Assembly (NCBI RefSeq): GCF_030123105.1
Contig: NZ_CP126095.1
Span: forward strand, 4,836,001-4,900,000
Direction: 5' to 3'
Length of the DNA stretch: 64,000 bases
DNA from: Paenibacillus sp. G2S3
GTDB lineage: Bacteria > Bacillota > Bacilli > Paenibacillales > Paenibacillaceae
Shown: piece by piece, positions 10,605-20,500 of the stretch
How positions within the stretch are numbered: the stretch's first letter is position 1
Layout: the number at the start of each line of letters is the position of its first letter
Notes under the pieces: generated by a model
Told to the model about the DNA's origin: nothing
Seen by the model: the letters and a program-made list of their open reading frames with translations, nothing else
The model's database searches: none
Made by a program: the position numbers and the translations under genes

Positions 10605-11435
10605 TTATCCTTTTACGCCACCCGCTGTTACGCCTTCAATAATTTTCTCCTGTAAAATCGCATAAATAACAATTACTGGAAGTACGCTGAAGACGATACC
10701 CGCCGACATTTGTGCGTAGTTCATCTGGTATTGATCACGGAATTGAACCATACCAACTGGAAGTGTACGCAGTTCGTCATTCGATAGGAAGTAGTTTGCC
10801 AGCAAGAATTCGTTCCAATTGCCCAGGAAATTAACAATGAATACAGTAACCATGGCAGGTACGGTTAGAGGTACAATAATTTTAGCAAAGATACCCGGTG
10901 CCTTCAACCCATCCATAACCGCCGCCTCTTCAATTTCTCTAGGCAACGACCGCATAAATGCAGCCAATATTATAATCGTAAATGGAATTGCATTCGCGAT
11001 ATAAGGGATAATCAACGCCCAGTGCGTGTTCAGAATCCCCATCTTACGTACAATCGTATAAATAGGAAGCATCAATGCGTTATTTGGAATGAGCATTCCC
11101 ACCATAACTAACGAGAATAAAATCGTATTCCATTTGCCTTGGCGCATCCGTGTAACTGCAAAAGCAAACATAGACGCTAGAATGATAGACACTACAGAAG
11201 CTAATATGGAGATGTACAAACTGTTAAAAAAGTAGGTGCTGATCTTGGCGTTCACCCAAGCTTCAACGTAGTTATTGAAGACAAACTCCTTTGGAATCCC
11301 AAAAGGATTAAGCGCTATTGCATTGTTATCCTTTTTCACAGATGAGAATAACACGAACAGGAAAGGAAATAGAATAACTAGTAGATAAGACAAAAGTGCG
11401 ACATGTGGCAGACTCTTTTTGAGGGCGCGTGGCAT
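10605..11435 (-). CDS. sugar ABC transporter permease (CUT1 family, AraQ/LplC type)
   Basis: Inner-membrane channel subunit of a carbohydrate importer, 276 residues with six predicted membrane helices. The cytoplasmic EAA loop is visible (EEAAVMDGLKAPGIFAKIIVPL region, about residues 165-187), which docks the ATPase. The C-terminus has the typical QEKIIEGVTAGGVKG tail. The start overlaps the stop of the other permease (TGATG), so the two are coupled. No ATPase gene is in the operon; a shared MsmX-like ATPase elsewhere is the norm for this class. Confidence 0.92.
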   Translation of the reverse strand: MPRALKKSLPHVALLSYLLVILFPFLFVLFSSVKKDNNAIALNPFGIPKEFVFNNYVEAWVNAKISTYFFNSLYISILASVVSIILASMFAFAVTRMRQGKWNTILFSLVMVGMLIPNNALMLPIYTIVRKMGILNTHWALIIPYIANAIPFTIIILAAFMRSLPREIEEAAVMDGLKAPGIFAKIIVPLTVPAMVTVFIVNFLGNWNEFLLANYFLSNDELRTLPVGMVQFRDQYQMNYAQMSAGIVFSVLPVIVIYAILQEKIIEGVTAGGVKG

Positions 11436-12319
11436 CAGTATTCAATCCTTTCTGTGCGTCGGGCTATCAGCAGCTGATAAAGGGCTGTAACCACCAGTGT
11501 AAATACAAAGATCAGGACTGCGATGGCATTACCGTACCCGTATTTAAAGTTAGTAATTGCATATTTAATCATGTAGGTTGCCATTACATCGGTTGAACCA
11601 GCAGGTCCACCCTTAGTCATTACAATGACGATATCCGCTGCTTTCATTGCCCCTGCAATGGATAACATGATTACTACAGAGATGATTGGAACGATTAGGG
11701 GAAGCGTGATGCGAGTAGCACGTTGGAATCCAGTTGCGCCATCAATGGCAGCAGCTTCGTCCAATTCACCTGGTATCGACAGAATAGCTGCAAGTACCAT
11801 TACAATATAAAATCCGGTCCATTGCCAAGCATTCGTGATCAGGATGGACAACATTGCGAATCTTTCATCTGACAGCCAGTAAAGTGGATCAATACCAACT
11901 AAGCCAAGAACCTTATTTAAAAGTCCAATGTTGGGCTCATAAATGAAGCCCCATAGAATCCCGATAACTGCTGTAGACATAATGGAAGGCATGAAGACTG
12001 CTGTCTTGTATAAGCCTTTTAGCTTCTTTACATTTGATATTAATAGCGAGAAGAATATAATTAACGGCACCTGTACAAAACAGGAGAAAAGAATGAACCA
12101 ACCGTTATTTTTGACGGATATCCAGAATCGTTCATCTCCTAATGCCTTCTCAAAATTACTGATTCCGGCAGACTTGACTGTATCAGATACACCATTCCAG
12201 CTAGTAAAGCTGTAATAGATTGAACTGAAGATGGGATAGATGAAGAACATCGTGAACAGGATCAGTGCGGGAAGAATAAAAAGGAAAAATACCAATGGAT
12301 TTCTTAGTGCTTTATTCAT
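11435..12319 (-). CDS. sugar ABC transporter permease (CUT1 family, UgpA/LplB type)
   Basis: Second channel subunit, 294 residues, about six membrane helices, with the EAA loop DEAAAIDGATGFQRATRITL. The start was moved inward to 12319 because GGAGG lies five bases before that ATG; the 34 extra codons upstream have no ribosome binding site and no hydrophobic start. It pairs with the downstream permease and follows the binding-protein gene by about 130 bases. Confidence 0.92.
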   Translation of the reverse strand: MNKALRNPLVFFLFILPALILFTMFFIYPIFSSIYYSFTSWNGVSDTVKSAGISNFEKALGDERFWISVKNNGWFILFSCFVQVPLIIFFSLLISNVKKLKGLYKTAVFMPSIMSTAVIGILWGFIYEPNIGLLNKVLGLVGIDPLYWLSDERFAMLSILITNAWQWTGFYIVMVLAAILSIPGELDEAAAIDGATGFQRATRITLPLIVPIISVVIMLSIAGAMKAADIVIVMTKGGPAGSTDVMATYMIKYAITNFKYGYGNAIAVLIFVFTLVVTALYQLLIARRTERIEY

Positions 12320-12446
12320 GACTACCTCCGGTTGCTTTGACATCTGGCGAACATTGAATGCTTTAGATTTGTGCAAACACATAAATTCCTTGAGTTTAAA
12401 AATGTACCCTGGTTCTAGCACCAGGGTACATTCAGTTTGCAGCTAC

Positions 12447-13856
12447 TTATTCAACTGCTGCGTTTGCTTCTTCTTGTACCTTCTGTAATGCTTCGCCCAT
12501 CTTCTCTGGAGTCGTCTGACCACCAATCAGCTTTTGAATTTGAATGTTACTGATTTCTGTTGTTACATCAGCTTGAACAAGAGAGTCAAAGGCTGGGAAC
12601 GAAGATTGTGAGTTGTTAAGTACGCCTACGATTTCGCTCATCAGATCATCAGTAATATTTTCATTCAGAACGTTTTGGTCAATTTTCATTGCTGGCAATA
12701 CGCCATCTTCAACAAGTCCACGTAATTGCATTTCTTCATTAAACAAGTTTTTGATAAATGACTTCACAGCAGCCAGTTGACGTGGATCTTTCTCAGCAGA
12801 AGCAGAGAAGCCATAGCCATTGTTCACGTCACGCATCAATGCAGTTTGGTCGCCCACGCCACCATCAACTGGAGGAATATTGAAGAATCCAACTTTACCG
12901 ATCAAACCTTCGCCAGATTGTCCAGTTTTAAATACGGAGGATTTCCAAGTACCATCATATAACAGGATTGCTTCACCACTAGTGAATTGTGTTGTATATT
13001 CAGCATACTCAAAACCAAGTTCGCCTTTTTTGAAGTATCCTTTGTCAACCCATTCTTTGTACTTCGCAAAGCCTTTTACAACGTTTGGATCAGTCCATTT
13101 AGCTTCGCCTGTTGCAAATTTAGCAGTTACATCTGGACCTGCATAACGTGACCACAAGTGGTTAGCTAGCATAAGTGGTACCCAACCAGCCTTAGATGCA
13201 CCAGCCAAAGGTACTTTTCCGTCAGCCTTGATGTCTGCCAATTGTTGTTCCAATTCAGCAAATGTTGTCGGAGCTTTCCAACCCTTGCTACCGTAGTATT
13301 CTTTGTTGTAGAAGAATCCTTCACCAGATCCACCGATCGGCAATCCGTAAATTTTTCCTTCATAAGTAAAAGGATCAAGATTCGAGAATTTATCCTTAAT
13401 TCCAAGCTCCTCAAGAATTGGAGTCAGGTCAAGTAATTTACCTTCTTTAGCATAGATCTTAGAGTCAGGGCTACCGAACAGATCGAAGATCTCCGGTGGA
13501 TTACCTGCAGCCATTTCACCACGCAATTTTTCTTTACGGTTTACATCAGAATCTACTCCATCAAGCTTAAAGGTCAGACCCGGTACATCGCCTTCTACCT
13601 TTTTCACTACTTCTTGCAGAATAGCCAGACGTTTCTGTTTGTCTGCACCGATTTGAGTGTGACGAATCGTCATTTCGAACGGCTCGCTACTTACCGGTTC
13701 TTCTGTTGCTGGAGCATTTGTAGCATCCGCTGAATTCGTCGCGGTAGCGTTTCCATCTCCTTTGTTAGAAGACGCATTATTGTTGCTTCCGCAACCTGCC
13801 AGTAAAGCTGATGATACAAAAATCAGGGACAATAGCAAAGTCATACCTTTTTTCAT
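12447..13856 (-). CDS. extracellular sugar-binding lipoprotein of ABC transporter
   Basis: Solute-binding protein of the CUT1 (family 1, MalE-like) type, 469 residues, anchored through lipobox Cys22 (LLAGC). A serine/threonine/asparagine-rich linker follows. The fold signature is seen in EIFDLFGSPDSKIYAKEGKLLDL, the hinge region GKIYGLPIGGSGEGFFYNKEYY, and KSFIKNLFNEE near the end. It is the first gene of the five-gene operon and should be the most highly expressed. A cre-like site about 110 bases upstream suggests catabolite repression. The substrate cannot be read from the sequence. Confidence 0.92.
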   Translation of the reverse strand: MKKGMTLLLSLIFVSSALLAGCGSNNNASSNKGDGNATATNSADATNAPATEEPVSSEPFEMTIRHTQIGADKQKRLAILQEVVKKVEGDVPGLTFKLDGVDSDVNRKEKLRGEMAAGNPPEIFDLFGSPDSKIYAKEGKLLDLTPILEELGIKDKFSNLDPFTYEGKIYGLPIGGSGEGFFYNKEYYGSKGWKAPTTFAELEQQLADIKADGKVPLAGASKAGWVPLMLANHLWSRYAGPDVTAKFATGEAKWTDPNVVKGFAKYKEWVDKGYFKKGELGFEYAEYTTQFTSGEAILLYDGTWKSSVFKTGQSGEGLIGKVGFFNIPPVDGGVGDQTALMRDVNNGYGFSASAEKDPRQLAAVKSFIKNLFNEEMQLRGLVEDGVLPAMKIDQNVLNENITDDLMSEIVGVLNNSQSSFPAFDSLVQADVTTEISNIQIQKLIGGQTTPEKMGEALQKVQEEANAAVE

Positions 13857-13964
13857 TTCTTGTGACCCCCCATATAATGTTGTGCTTTACATTTCTTATT
13901 ATAGAAAACAGACTCCATTCTCGTAAGGTTAAGATTCATCTACTATAGGGATAAAAATCTCTAA

Positions 13965-13978
13965 TGAAAGCGGAATCA
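13965..13978 (-). promoter_or_regulatory. candidate cre site before the first sugar ABC operon
   Basis: TGAAAGCGGAATCA differs from the CcpA cre consensus TGWAANCGNTNWCA at one position. It lies about 110 bases upstream of the binding-protein gene, in or near the promoter region. Confidence 0.5.
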
Positions 13979-14212
13979 ACTACACAACATGTAATGTAAT
14001 ATAACTTAGTTTTAGTAATTATTACGATTAATCGCTATATTACGTGATCTAACCATACATACACTTAGGAAATAATAATACAAATTTAAAATAATGATAT
14101 AATATCTATCACAACGTATTTTCGACTCGTTAATTAACAGCTGTAAATATATCATGTTTTTAAAAGAGAAAATACAAAATTACCCCTTTTAAAGGCATCC
14201 GACATCCCTCAT
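13979..14212. other. AT-rich intergenic stretch
   Basis: No gene is supported. The stretch is strongly AT-rich and contains several short alternating TA/AT runs. It separates the sugar ABC operon promoter from the pflA terminator. Confidence 0.5.
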
Positions 14213-14262
14213 AACAAAAAAAAGCCGTTCCTTCAGCAGTAATTCACTGAAGGAACGGCCCC
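14213..14262 (-). terminator. intrinsic terminator after pflA
   Basis: On the minus strand GGCCGTTCCTTCAGTGAATT pairs with a matching arm ending GAAGGAACGGC, followed by eight T residues. It lies just past the pflA stop. Confidence 0.9.
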
Positions 14263-14280
14263 ACTTAATGTAGGTAACAA

Positions 14281-15018
14281 TTATACCAGCGCTGTCTGCT
14301 TACGACCTTCTTCGACCAAGCGGTAAGCCCGCTGAACTTCTTCATCCGTAGGGGATGGCACTCCATCTAATTCATAAGCCTTGCCGAGCATTTCCCATTT
14401 ATAGATACCCATTTGATGATAAGGTAAGATTTCAAATTTCTCAACGCCATTTAAGGTTCCAATATAACGACCTAAATTGATAAGGTCCTCTTCACGGTCA
14501 TGAATGCCTGGAACATATACATGCCTAATCCACATCTTACGGTTATGATCCGACAGCCAGCGTGCAAGCTTCAAGGTCCGATCATTAGATTTTCCAGTTA
14601 ACTTAATGTGTGCATCTTCATCAATATGTTTCAAATCAAGCATCACTAAGTCTGTAACATCTAATAAGTCATTAATCTTGTCACCCTCATTATAACCATT
14701 ACTATCTAATGTGGTGTGCAAATTCCAACGCTTCTTAACTTCCGTAAATAACTGCTTTACAAATTGTGCCTGCAAAGTTGGTTCTCCGCCGGATACAGTT
14801 AACCCACCACCGGATGAACGATAGTAGTTTAAATAAGGCTCGATCTCTGAGAGCACTTCTTCTAGAGTCATTTCTTTACCTTCATCTAAAGCCCAAGTAT
14901 CAGGGTTATGGCAATACTGGCATTTCAACAAGCAACCTTGCATAAATAAGACAAATCGAATACCAGGTCCATCAACGGTTCCAAAGGTTTCCAAGGAGTG
15001 TATACGACCTTTAATCAT
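14281..15018 (-). CDS. pflA: pyruvate formate-lyase activating enzyme (radical SAM)
   Basis: Uses S-adenosylmethionine and a [4Fe-4S] cluster to form the glycyl radical on PflB. The cluster motif CxxxCxxC is at Cys29, Cys33 and Cys36 (GCLLKCQYC). SGGGLTVSGGEPTLQ is the SAM-binding GGE motif. The 245-residue length is standard. It lies about 215 bases downstream of pflB with a strong hairpin between them. An AAAGGGTGA ribosome binding site precedes the ATG. It is probably expressed from the pflB promoter, with transcript processing or partial readthrough. Confidence 0.97.
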   Translation of the reverse strand: MIKGRIHSLETFGTVDGPGIRFVLFMQGCLLKCQYCHNPDTWALDEGKEMTLEEVLSEIEPYLNYYRSSGGGLTVSGGEPTLQAQFVKQLFTEVKKRWNLHTTLDSNGYNEGDKINDLLDVTDLVMLDLKHIDEDAHIKLTGKSNDRTLKLARWLSDHNRKMWIRHVYVPGIHDREEDLINLGRYIGTLNGVEKFEILPYHQMGIYKWEMLGKAYELDGVPSPTDEEVQRAYRLVEEGRKQTALV

Positions 15019-15145
15019 AGGATGTCACCCTTTCGCCACGTCAGATTAACAGCTCTTTCACGAAGAAGCTCCCTGCCCTTGAGACTGTCACTTCCCTTGA
15101 TCGCGGCTGTGATATTTAAAATTTTAACGATTCTCAAACAAGATA

Positions 15146-15172
15146 TTACCGCCCTTGTTTCAAGGGCGGTAA
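15146..15172. other. perfect 12-bp hairpin between pflB and pflA
   Basis: TTACCGCCCTTG pairs perfectly with CAAGGGCGGTAA across a three-base loop. No T-run follows on the minus strand, so a simple terminator is unlikely. It may stabilise the pflB transcript or attenuate readthrough into pflA. Confidence 0.7.
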
Positions 15173-15233
15173 CTTCCTTGCAATTATTTCAATGTAGTAC
15201 TTCATTCAAAGATCTTCAATGAATAGGAACGAA

Positions 15234-17495
15234 TTACATCGAACCATGGAACGTACGGTTAATTACATCCATTTGTTGTTCGCGAGTCAACTTGATGAAG
15301 TTAACTGCATAACCGGATACGCGGATAGTCAATTGTGGATAATTCTCTGGGTGATCCATAGCGTCCATCAGCTGTTCACGATTAAATACGTTAACGTTCA
15401 AATGCTGAGCGTTGTTATGGAAGTATCCGTCCATCATGTGTACCAGGTTAGACTTACAGGATTCTTCGTCTTTACCTAGTGCCTTAGGTACGATGGAGAA
15501 CGTGTTGGAGATACCATCTTGTGCATCGGAGTAAGGCAGTTTGGCTACAGAGTTCAGCGAAGCCAGAGCACCTTTCTTATCACGTCCGTGCATTGGGTTA
15601 GCACCTGGTGCAAAAGGTTCGCCTTTCTTACGTCCGTCAGGTGTAGTACCTGTTTTCTTACCGTATACTACATTCGAAGTAATGGTCAATACCGATTGAG
15701 TCGGTACAGCATCACGATAAGTTTTGTTTTTACGGATCATTGTCATGAAGGTTTCAACCAATTCTACTGCGATGCTGTCTACAGCATCGTCATTGTTACC
15801 GTAGCATGGGAATTCGCCTTCGGTTTCGAAGTCAATTGCAATACCTTGTTCGTTACGAATTGGTTTAACTTTCGCGTATTTAATAGCACTCAGGGAGTCA
15901 GCTGCAACGGACAGACCAGCGATACCGCAAGCCATAGTACGCAGAATATCACGGTCATGCAGTGCCATTTCAATACGTTCGTAAGAATATTTGTCATGCA
16001 TATAGTGGATGATGTTCAAAGTGTTAACGTAAGTCTTAGCCAACCACTCCATCATCGGTTTGAAGCGTTTCATTACTTCGTCATAATCCAGATATTCAGA
16101 AGTGATCGCTGGGAATTCCGGTCCAACTTGTGCTCCGGATTTCTCGTCTTTACCGCCATTAATAGCATACAGCAAAGCTTTTGCCAGGTTAGCACGAGCA
16201 CCGAAGAACTGCATTTGTTTACCGATGCGCATTGGAGATACACAGCATGCAATCGCATAATCATCACCCCAGTATGGACGCATTAAATCATCATTCTCAT
16301 ACTGAATTGCACTAGTTTCAATGGAAACCTTAGCACAATATTTTTTGAAGCCTTCAGGCAATCTTTCGGACCACAGAACAGTTAAGTTTGGTTCCGGAGC
16401 TGGACCCAAGTTGTACAGGGTGTTCAGGAAACGGAAACTGTTCTTGGTAACTCGAGTGGTTCCGTCTTCAGCCATACCACCAATGGATTCAGTTACCCAA
16501 GTAGGGTCACCGGAGAATAGATCGTTATAGTCAGGTGTACGCAAGAATTTCACGATACGCAGTTTCATTACGAAATGGTCGACAATTTCTTGTACTTGTT
16601 CTTCAGTCAAAGTACCTTCTTCAATATCTCGTTCTGCATAAATGTCTAGGAAGGAGGATACACGTCCCAGGGACATCGCCGCACCATTCTGCTCTTTAAC
16701 CGCTGCCAGATATCCAAAGTATACCCATTGCGTAGCTTCCTTGAAGTTCGTCGCTGGTTTGGAAATATCCATACCGTGAGCAGCCGCCATTTCCTTCAAT
16801 TCGCCAAGTGCACGAATTTGCTCGGACAGCTCTTCACGCAAACGAATTACTTCTTCAGTCATGGAATCCACTTCAAGCTCAGTTAGTTGTTGTTTTTTGT
16901 CTTTAATCAAGAAATCAATACCGTACAGAGCAATGCGGCGGTAGTCGCCGATAATGCGTCCGCGGCCGTAAGCATCAGGAAGACCTGTGATAACGCCGGA
17001 TTTACGCACTGCTCTCATGTCTGGTGTATATGCATCAAATACGCCTTGGTTATGCGTTTTGCGAATGTTCGTGAACATATCAACGATGTTTTGTGGAAGC
17101 TCGAAGCCATAAGCCTTCGTAGCATCGACCATCATCTTGATTCCGCCGAATGGCTGGATAGAACGTCTGAAAGGAGCGTCAGTCTGCACGCCTACAATTT
17201 GTTCCTTGTCCTTGTCAATGTAGCCTGGAGCATGTGAAGTGATTGTGGAGACAGTATCTAGGGAAACATCCCATACGCCGCCTCTTTCTCTTTCTTCCTT
17301 GCTCAGTTGGGAAATAATCTTCCACAGTTCAGTTGTGTTACTAGTAGGTCCTACGAGGAACTGCTCATTACCTTCATAAGGCTTAATGTTACTAGCGATA
17401 AAGTTGTTAACGTCAACTTTCTTAGACCATTTACCTTTTACAAAATTACGCCATCCCGACTTAACCTCTTGTACATCTTTTTCAATCACCGACAT
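15234..17495 (-). CDS. pflB: formate C-acetyltransferase (pyruvate formate-lyase)
   Basis: Glycyl radical enzyme that splits pyruvate with CoA into acetyl-CoA and formate under anaerobic conditions. The active-site cysteine pair is Cys417-Cys418 (IACCVSP); the radical glycine is Gly728 in RVSGYAVNF near the C-terminus. These match E. coli Cys418/419 and Gly734. The start is set at 17495, where GGAGGG lies seven bases upstream; the longer frame starts inside that leader. The 753-residue length is normal. Two Fnr-type sites arranged as a perfect inverted repeat lie about 170-210 bases upstream. Confidence 0.98.
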   Translation of the reverse strand: MSVIEKDVQEVKSGWRNFVKGKWSKKVDVNNFIASNIKPYEGNEQFLVGPTSNTTELWKIISQLSKEERERGGVWDVSLDTVSTITSHAPGYIDKDKEQIVGVQTDAPFRRSIQPFGGIKMMVDATKAYGFELPQNIVDMFTNIRKTHNQGVFDAYTPDMRAVRKSGVITGLPDAYGRGRIIGDYRRIALYGIDFLIKDKKQQLTELEVDSMTEEVIRLREELSEQIRALGELKEMAAAHGMDISKPATNFKEATQWVYFGYLAAVKEQNGAAMSLGRVSSFLDIYAERDIEEGTLTEEQVQEIVDHFVMKLRIVKFLRTPDYNDLFSGDPTWVTESIGGMAEDGTTRVTKNSFRFLNTLYNLGPAPEPNLTVLWSERLPEGFKKYCAKVSIETSAIQYENDDLMRPYWGDDYAIACCVSPMRIGKQMQFFGARANLAKALLYAINGGKDEKSGAQVGPEFPAITSEYLDYDEVMKRFKPMMEWLAKTYVNTLNIIHYMHDKYSYERIEMALHDRDILRTMACGIAGLSVAADSLSAIKYAKVKPIRNEQGIAIDFETEGEFPCYGNNDDAVDSIAVELVETFMTMIRKNKTYRDAVPTQSVLTITSNVVYGKKTGTTPDGRKKGEPFAPGANPMHGRDKKGALASLNSVAKLPYSDAQDGISNTFSIVPKALGKDEESCKSNLVHMMDGYFHNNAQHLNVNVFNREQLMDAMDHPENYPQLTIRVSGYAVNFIKLTREQQMDVINRTFHGSM

Positions 17496-17666
17496 GCTAA
17501 ATCCCTCCATCTATATTTATTATATTTGTAGAGATCGCGGGCTTGAAGGTTGATCCCGTGTCTCGTGATCCCCAAAAGATGTGGTTGTTCCAAATTTCAC
17601 AATCAACATTTCATATGTGGGACCGTTGTTTATATAAACATTCTAGTTTATTTTCTATAAAAACAC

Positions 17667-17703
17667 TGTGACAAATATCACCTTTCGAGTGATATTTGTC
17701 ACC
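17667..17703 (-). promoter_or_regulatory. paired Fnr-type operators before pflB, forming a 14-bp perfect inverted repeat
   Basis: Site 1 (17667-17682, TGTGACAAATATCACC) and site 2 (17688-17703, AGTGATATTTGTCACC) each resemble TGTGA-N6-TCACA. Together they form a perfect inverted repeat of GTGACAAATATCAC (17668-17681 and 17689-17702) with a seven-base spacer. A Bacillus-type Fnr is encoded 17 kb away. As RNA the repeat would fold into a strong hairpin followed by AGTGTTTTTAT on the minus strand, so it may also end the adhE transcript. Confidence 0.7.
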
Positions 17704-17747
17704 TTTATCTAAGTCCACAACTATCCTATTCTCTATTTAACCATTTG

Positions 17748-20369
17748 TTAATTATCAAATCTTCCGTAGAATGCATTACGGTATACATCAGCAAGCTCAG
17801 ATACCAGTGGCAGCTTAGGATTGGCAGTTGTACACTGATCTTCAAACGCACGGTCAGCCAAGTAATCTACACGCGATTCGAAGTCCTTAGCATCAAAGCC
17901 CAGTTGTTGGAACGATTCTTCGATACCCAATTTTTTATTCATATCGCGAATCGCATTGATCAGGCTAGTTACACCTTCTTCAGTTGTGCGAGCTGGCAAT
18001 CCCAGAATACGGGCAATTTCAGCGTAACGCTCATCAGCTACGAAGTGCGAATATTTAGGGAATGAAGCGAACTTCGTAGGTTTTTTAGCATTATAGCGGA
18101 TAACGTGTGGCATAAGGATCGCGTTAGTACGACCATGAGCGGTGTGGTATTGTCCGCCCCATTTATGCGCCAAACTGTGGTTAATACCCAAGAACGCATT
18201 CGCGAAAGCCATACCAGCCAATGTCGATGCATTGTGCATTTTCTCACGGGCAAGCTTGTCACCTTGAAGTGCGGATCTTTCTAGATATTGGAACACCAGT
18301 TGAATCGCTTTGATAGCCAGACCATCTGTGTAGTCACTCGCCATAACAGATACATAAGCTTCGATAGCATGTGTCAATACGTCCATCCCTGTATCAGCAA
18401 CCGCCGTTTTTGGCAAGCTGTAGACGAACTCAGGATCGATGATGGCTACGTCTGGAGTTAATTCGTAGTCAGCCAAAGGATATTTAGTGTGCTGTTCCGT
18501 TGTTTTATCGGTAATAACTGCGAAAGATGTTACTTCCGAACCAGTACCCGAAGTAGTTGGAATTGCAACGAATTTCGCTTTATTTCCCAGTTTAGGGAAT
18601 TTATAAACCCGTTTACGGATATCCATGAATTTTTGCTTCAGACCGTTAAAGTCAGCATCTGGATGTTCATAGAATAACCACATTCCTTTTGCAGCATCCA
18701 TTGGGGAACCGCCGCCAAGTGCGATGATGCAGTCCGGTTGGAATCTGTTCATCATTGCAGTACCTTTTTCAACTGTAGTTGTCGATGGATCTGGTTCAAC
18801 TTCTGAGAACACTTCGATAGCTACAGGAGTTTGGCGTTGACGCAGGTAATGTTCAACTCTTTCAACATATCCAAGCTTAACCATCATTGGGTCAGTGATA
18901 ATTGCAACACGTGTAATATCAGGCATTTTGGTCAGGTACTGAGTAGCGCCTTTTTCGAAATAAATCTTGTCAGGTACTTTAAACCATTGCATATTCACGG
19001 TACGACGATTCACCCTTTTCACGTTGATCAAATTGATTGCTGTAACGTTTTGCGATACGGAGTTGCGACCATAAGATCCACAGCCCAGTGTCAGTGAAGG
19101 GATATTAGTGTTATAGATATCGCCGATAGCGCCATGTGTCGAAGGCGAATTGACGAGAATACGTCCTGTTTGCAGACGGTTAGAGAACTTCATGATCACT
19201 TCTTCGTTGTTGGAGTGGATAGCCGAGCTATGACCCATACCGCCAAATTCAACGATTTCAGCTGCGCGTTCGATACCTTGATCAGCATTCTTAACTTTAT
19301 AGCAAGCAAGAACCGGACTCAATTTTTCCGCAGATAATGGGTATTTAGTGCCTACGCCTTCGAGTTCTGCTACCAGAATCTTTGTGCCAGCAGGAACTTG
19401 AATGCCACACATTTCAGCAATCTTCACTGCCGATTGGCCAACGATTGCTGGGTTAACCGCACATTTATCAACGTTCATTGCACCGCTAGTCAGCTTACCA
19501 GCTTCTTCTTTATTAACAAAGTAGCAGCCATTAGCAATCATTTTCTTCTTCACTTGGTCGAAGATTGGTTCTTCAATAATAATCGCTTGCTCGGAAGCAC
19601 AGATCATACCATTATCGAATGTTTTAGAAAGAATGATGTCCGTTACCGCTTGATCGATATCAGCACTCTTTTCAATGAAGGCTGGTACGTTACCAGGGCC
19701 TACACCAAGAGCAGGTTTACCACAGCTATAAGCTGCTTTTACCATTGCAGATCCGCCAGTTGCCAGGATAAGAGCAACGTCTGGGTTGTTCATCAAAGCG
19801 TTTGTCTTGTCCATTGTTGGCATTTCAATCCATTGGATACAGTTCTCAGGTGCGCCAGCTTTCACGGCTGCATCATGAAGAATTTTAGCTGCTGCAGCAC
19901 TACACTCTTGCGCAGATGGGTGGAAACCGAATATAATAGGGTTCCGTGTCTTAATCGAAATCAACGCTTTAAACATCGTGGTGGATGTTGGGTTGGTTAC
20001 TGGAGTGATGCCCATAACGATTCCGACGGGTTCAGCAATTTTTTGAAAGTTCTCATATGGATTATCTTCAATAACGCCTACTGTTTTATCATATTTAATT
20101 CCGTGCCAGATATATTCTGTCGAGAAGATGTTCTTCGTAATTTTGTCTTCGTATACGCCGCGTCCTGTTTCTTCGACGGCCAATTTTGCGAGGTACATAT
20201 GTTTGTCGAGTCCAGCCAACGCCATTGCATGAACGATTGTGTTAACTTGCTCTTGGTCTAGCGCCATGAACGCCTCATGCGCTTTTTTCGCTTTATCCAC
20301 TAAATTCTGTATATACTCTTCAGCGGTAACTTGTTTAACTTGGGCGGCGACTTCATTCTTAACTGCCAT
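17748..20369 (-). CDS. adhE: bifunctional acetaldehyde-CoA/alcohol dehydrogenase
   Basis: Reduces acetyl-CoA to acetaldehyde and then ethanol, reoxidising NADH during fermentation. The N-terminal aldehyde dehydrogenase half (about 1-440) has catalytic Cys257 (NGMICASEQ). The C-terminal iron-dependent alcohol dehydrogenase half (about 455-870) has the NAD motif GGGSPMDAAKGMW and the Fe-binding region HAIEAYVSVMAS ... GINHSLAHKWGGQYHTAHGR. It probably assembles into spirosomes as in the family. The start is placed at 20369 since an AGGAGG lies upstream and the 15 extra codons read through it. It is monocistronic, next to pflB, with Rex/Fnr-like and cre-like sites upstream. Confidence 0.97.
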   Translation of the reverse strand: MAVKNEVAAQVKQVTAEEYIQNLVDKAKKAHEAFMALDQEQVNTIVHAMALAGLDKHMYLAKLAVEETGRGVYEDKITKNIFSTEYIWHGIKYDKTVGVIEDNPYENFQKIAEPVGIVMGITPVTNPTSTTMFKALISIKTRNPIIFGFHPSAQECSAAAAKILHDAAVKAGAPENCIQWIEMPTMDKTNALMNNPDVALILATGGSAMVKAAYSCGKPALGVGPGNVPAFIEKSADIDQAVTDIILSKTFDNGMICASEQAIIIEEPIFDQVKKKMIANGCYFVNKEEAGKLTSGAMNVDKCAVNPAIVGQSAVKIAEMCGIQVPAGTKILVAELEGVGTKYPLSAEKLSPVLACYKVKNADQGIERAAEIVEFGGMGHSSAIHSNNEEVIMKFSNRLQTGRILVNSPSTHGAIGDIYNTNIPSLTLGCGSYGRNSVSQNVTAINLINVKRVNRRTVNMQWFKVPDKIYFEKGATQYLTKMPDITRVAIITDPMMVKLGYVERVEHYLRQRQTPVAIEVFSEVEPDPSTTTVEKGTAMMNRFQPDCIIALGGGSPMDAAKGMWLFYEHPDADFNGLKQKFMDIRKRVYKFPKLGNKAKFVAIPTTSGTGSEVTSFAVITDKTTEQHTKYPLADYELTPDVAIIDPEFVYSLPKTAVADTGMDVLTHAIEAYVSVMASDYTDGLAIKAIQLVFQYLERSALQGDKLAREKMHNASTLAGMAFANAFLGINHSLAHKWGGQYHTAHGRTNAILMPHVIRYNAKKPTKFASFPKYSHFVADERYAEIARILGLPARTTEEGVTSLINAIRDMNKKLGIEESFQQLGFDAKDFESRVDYLADRAFEDQCTTANPKLPLVSELADVYRNAFYGRFDN

Positions 20370-20443
20370 CTCCCTCGTCCTCCTGTCAATTTTTAGTTGT
20401 TTTTCTCTACACATTTATCTTATCACATGATTTCTACCTTGTA

Positions 20444-20461
20444 TAGTGAAATCTTTCACAA
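20444..20461 (-). promoter_or_regulatory. Rex- or Fnr-type operator before adhE
   Basis: On the minus strand TTGTGAAAGATTTCACTA matches the Gram-positive Rex pattern (TTGTGAAATATTTCACAA) at 16 of 18 bases and also fits TGTGA-N6-TCAC. It sits 75 bases upstream of the adhE start. Rex, the NADH-sensing repressor, is the usual regulator of adhE in Firmicutes; the overlap with the Fnr pattern leaves the choice open. Confidence 0.65.
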
Positions 20462-20486
20462 AGTATAAAGTTTTTTTGATTTGTTT

Positions 20487-20500
20487 TCAAAGCGCTTTCA
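20487..20500 (-). promoter_or_regulatory. candidate cre site before adhE
   Basis: On the minus strand TGAAAGCGCTTTGA carries the CcpA core (TGAAAGCGCTTT) with one mismatch to TGWAANCGNTNWCA at the penultimate base. It lies about 120 bases upstream of adhE. Confidence 0.55.

Noticed and set aside
15519..16286. 255-codon plus-strand frame opposite pflB
   Set aside because: pflB is certain from its active-site motifs; the opposite frame shows no family feature.
19398..20261. Long plus-strand frame (287 codons) opposite adhE
   Set aside because: It is the antisense of a clear adhE gene, with codon use and composition of a mirror frame and no ribosome binding site.
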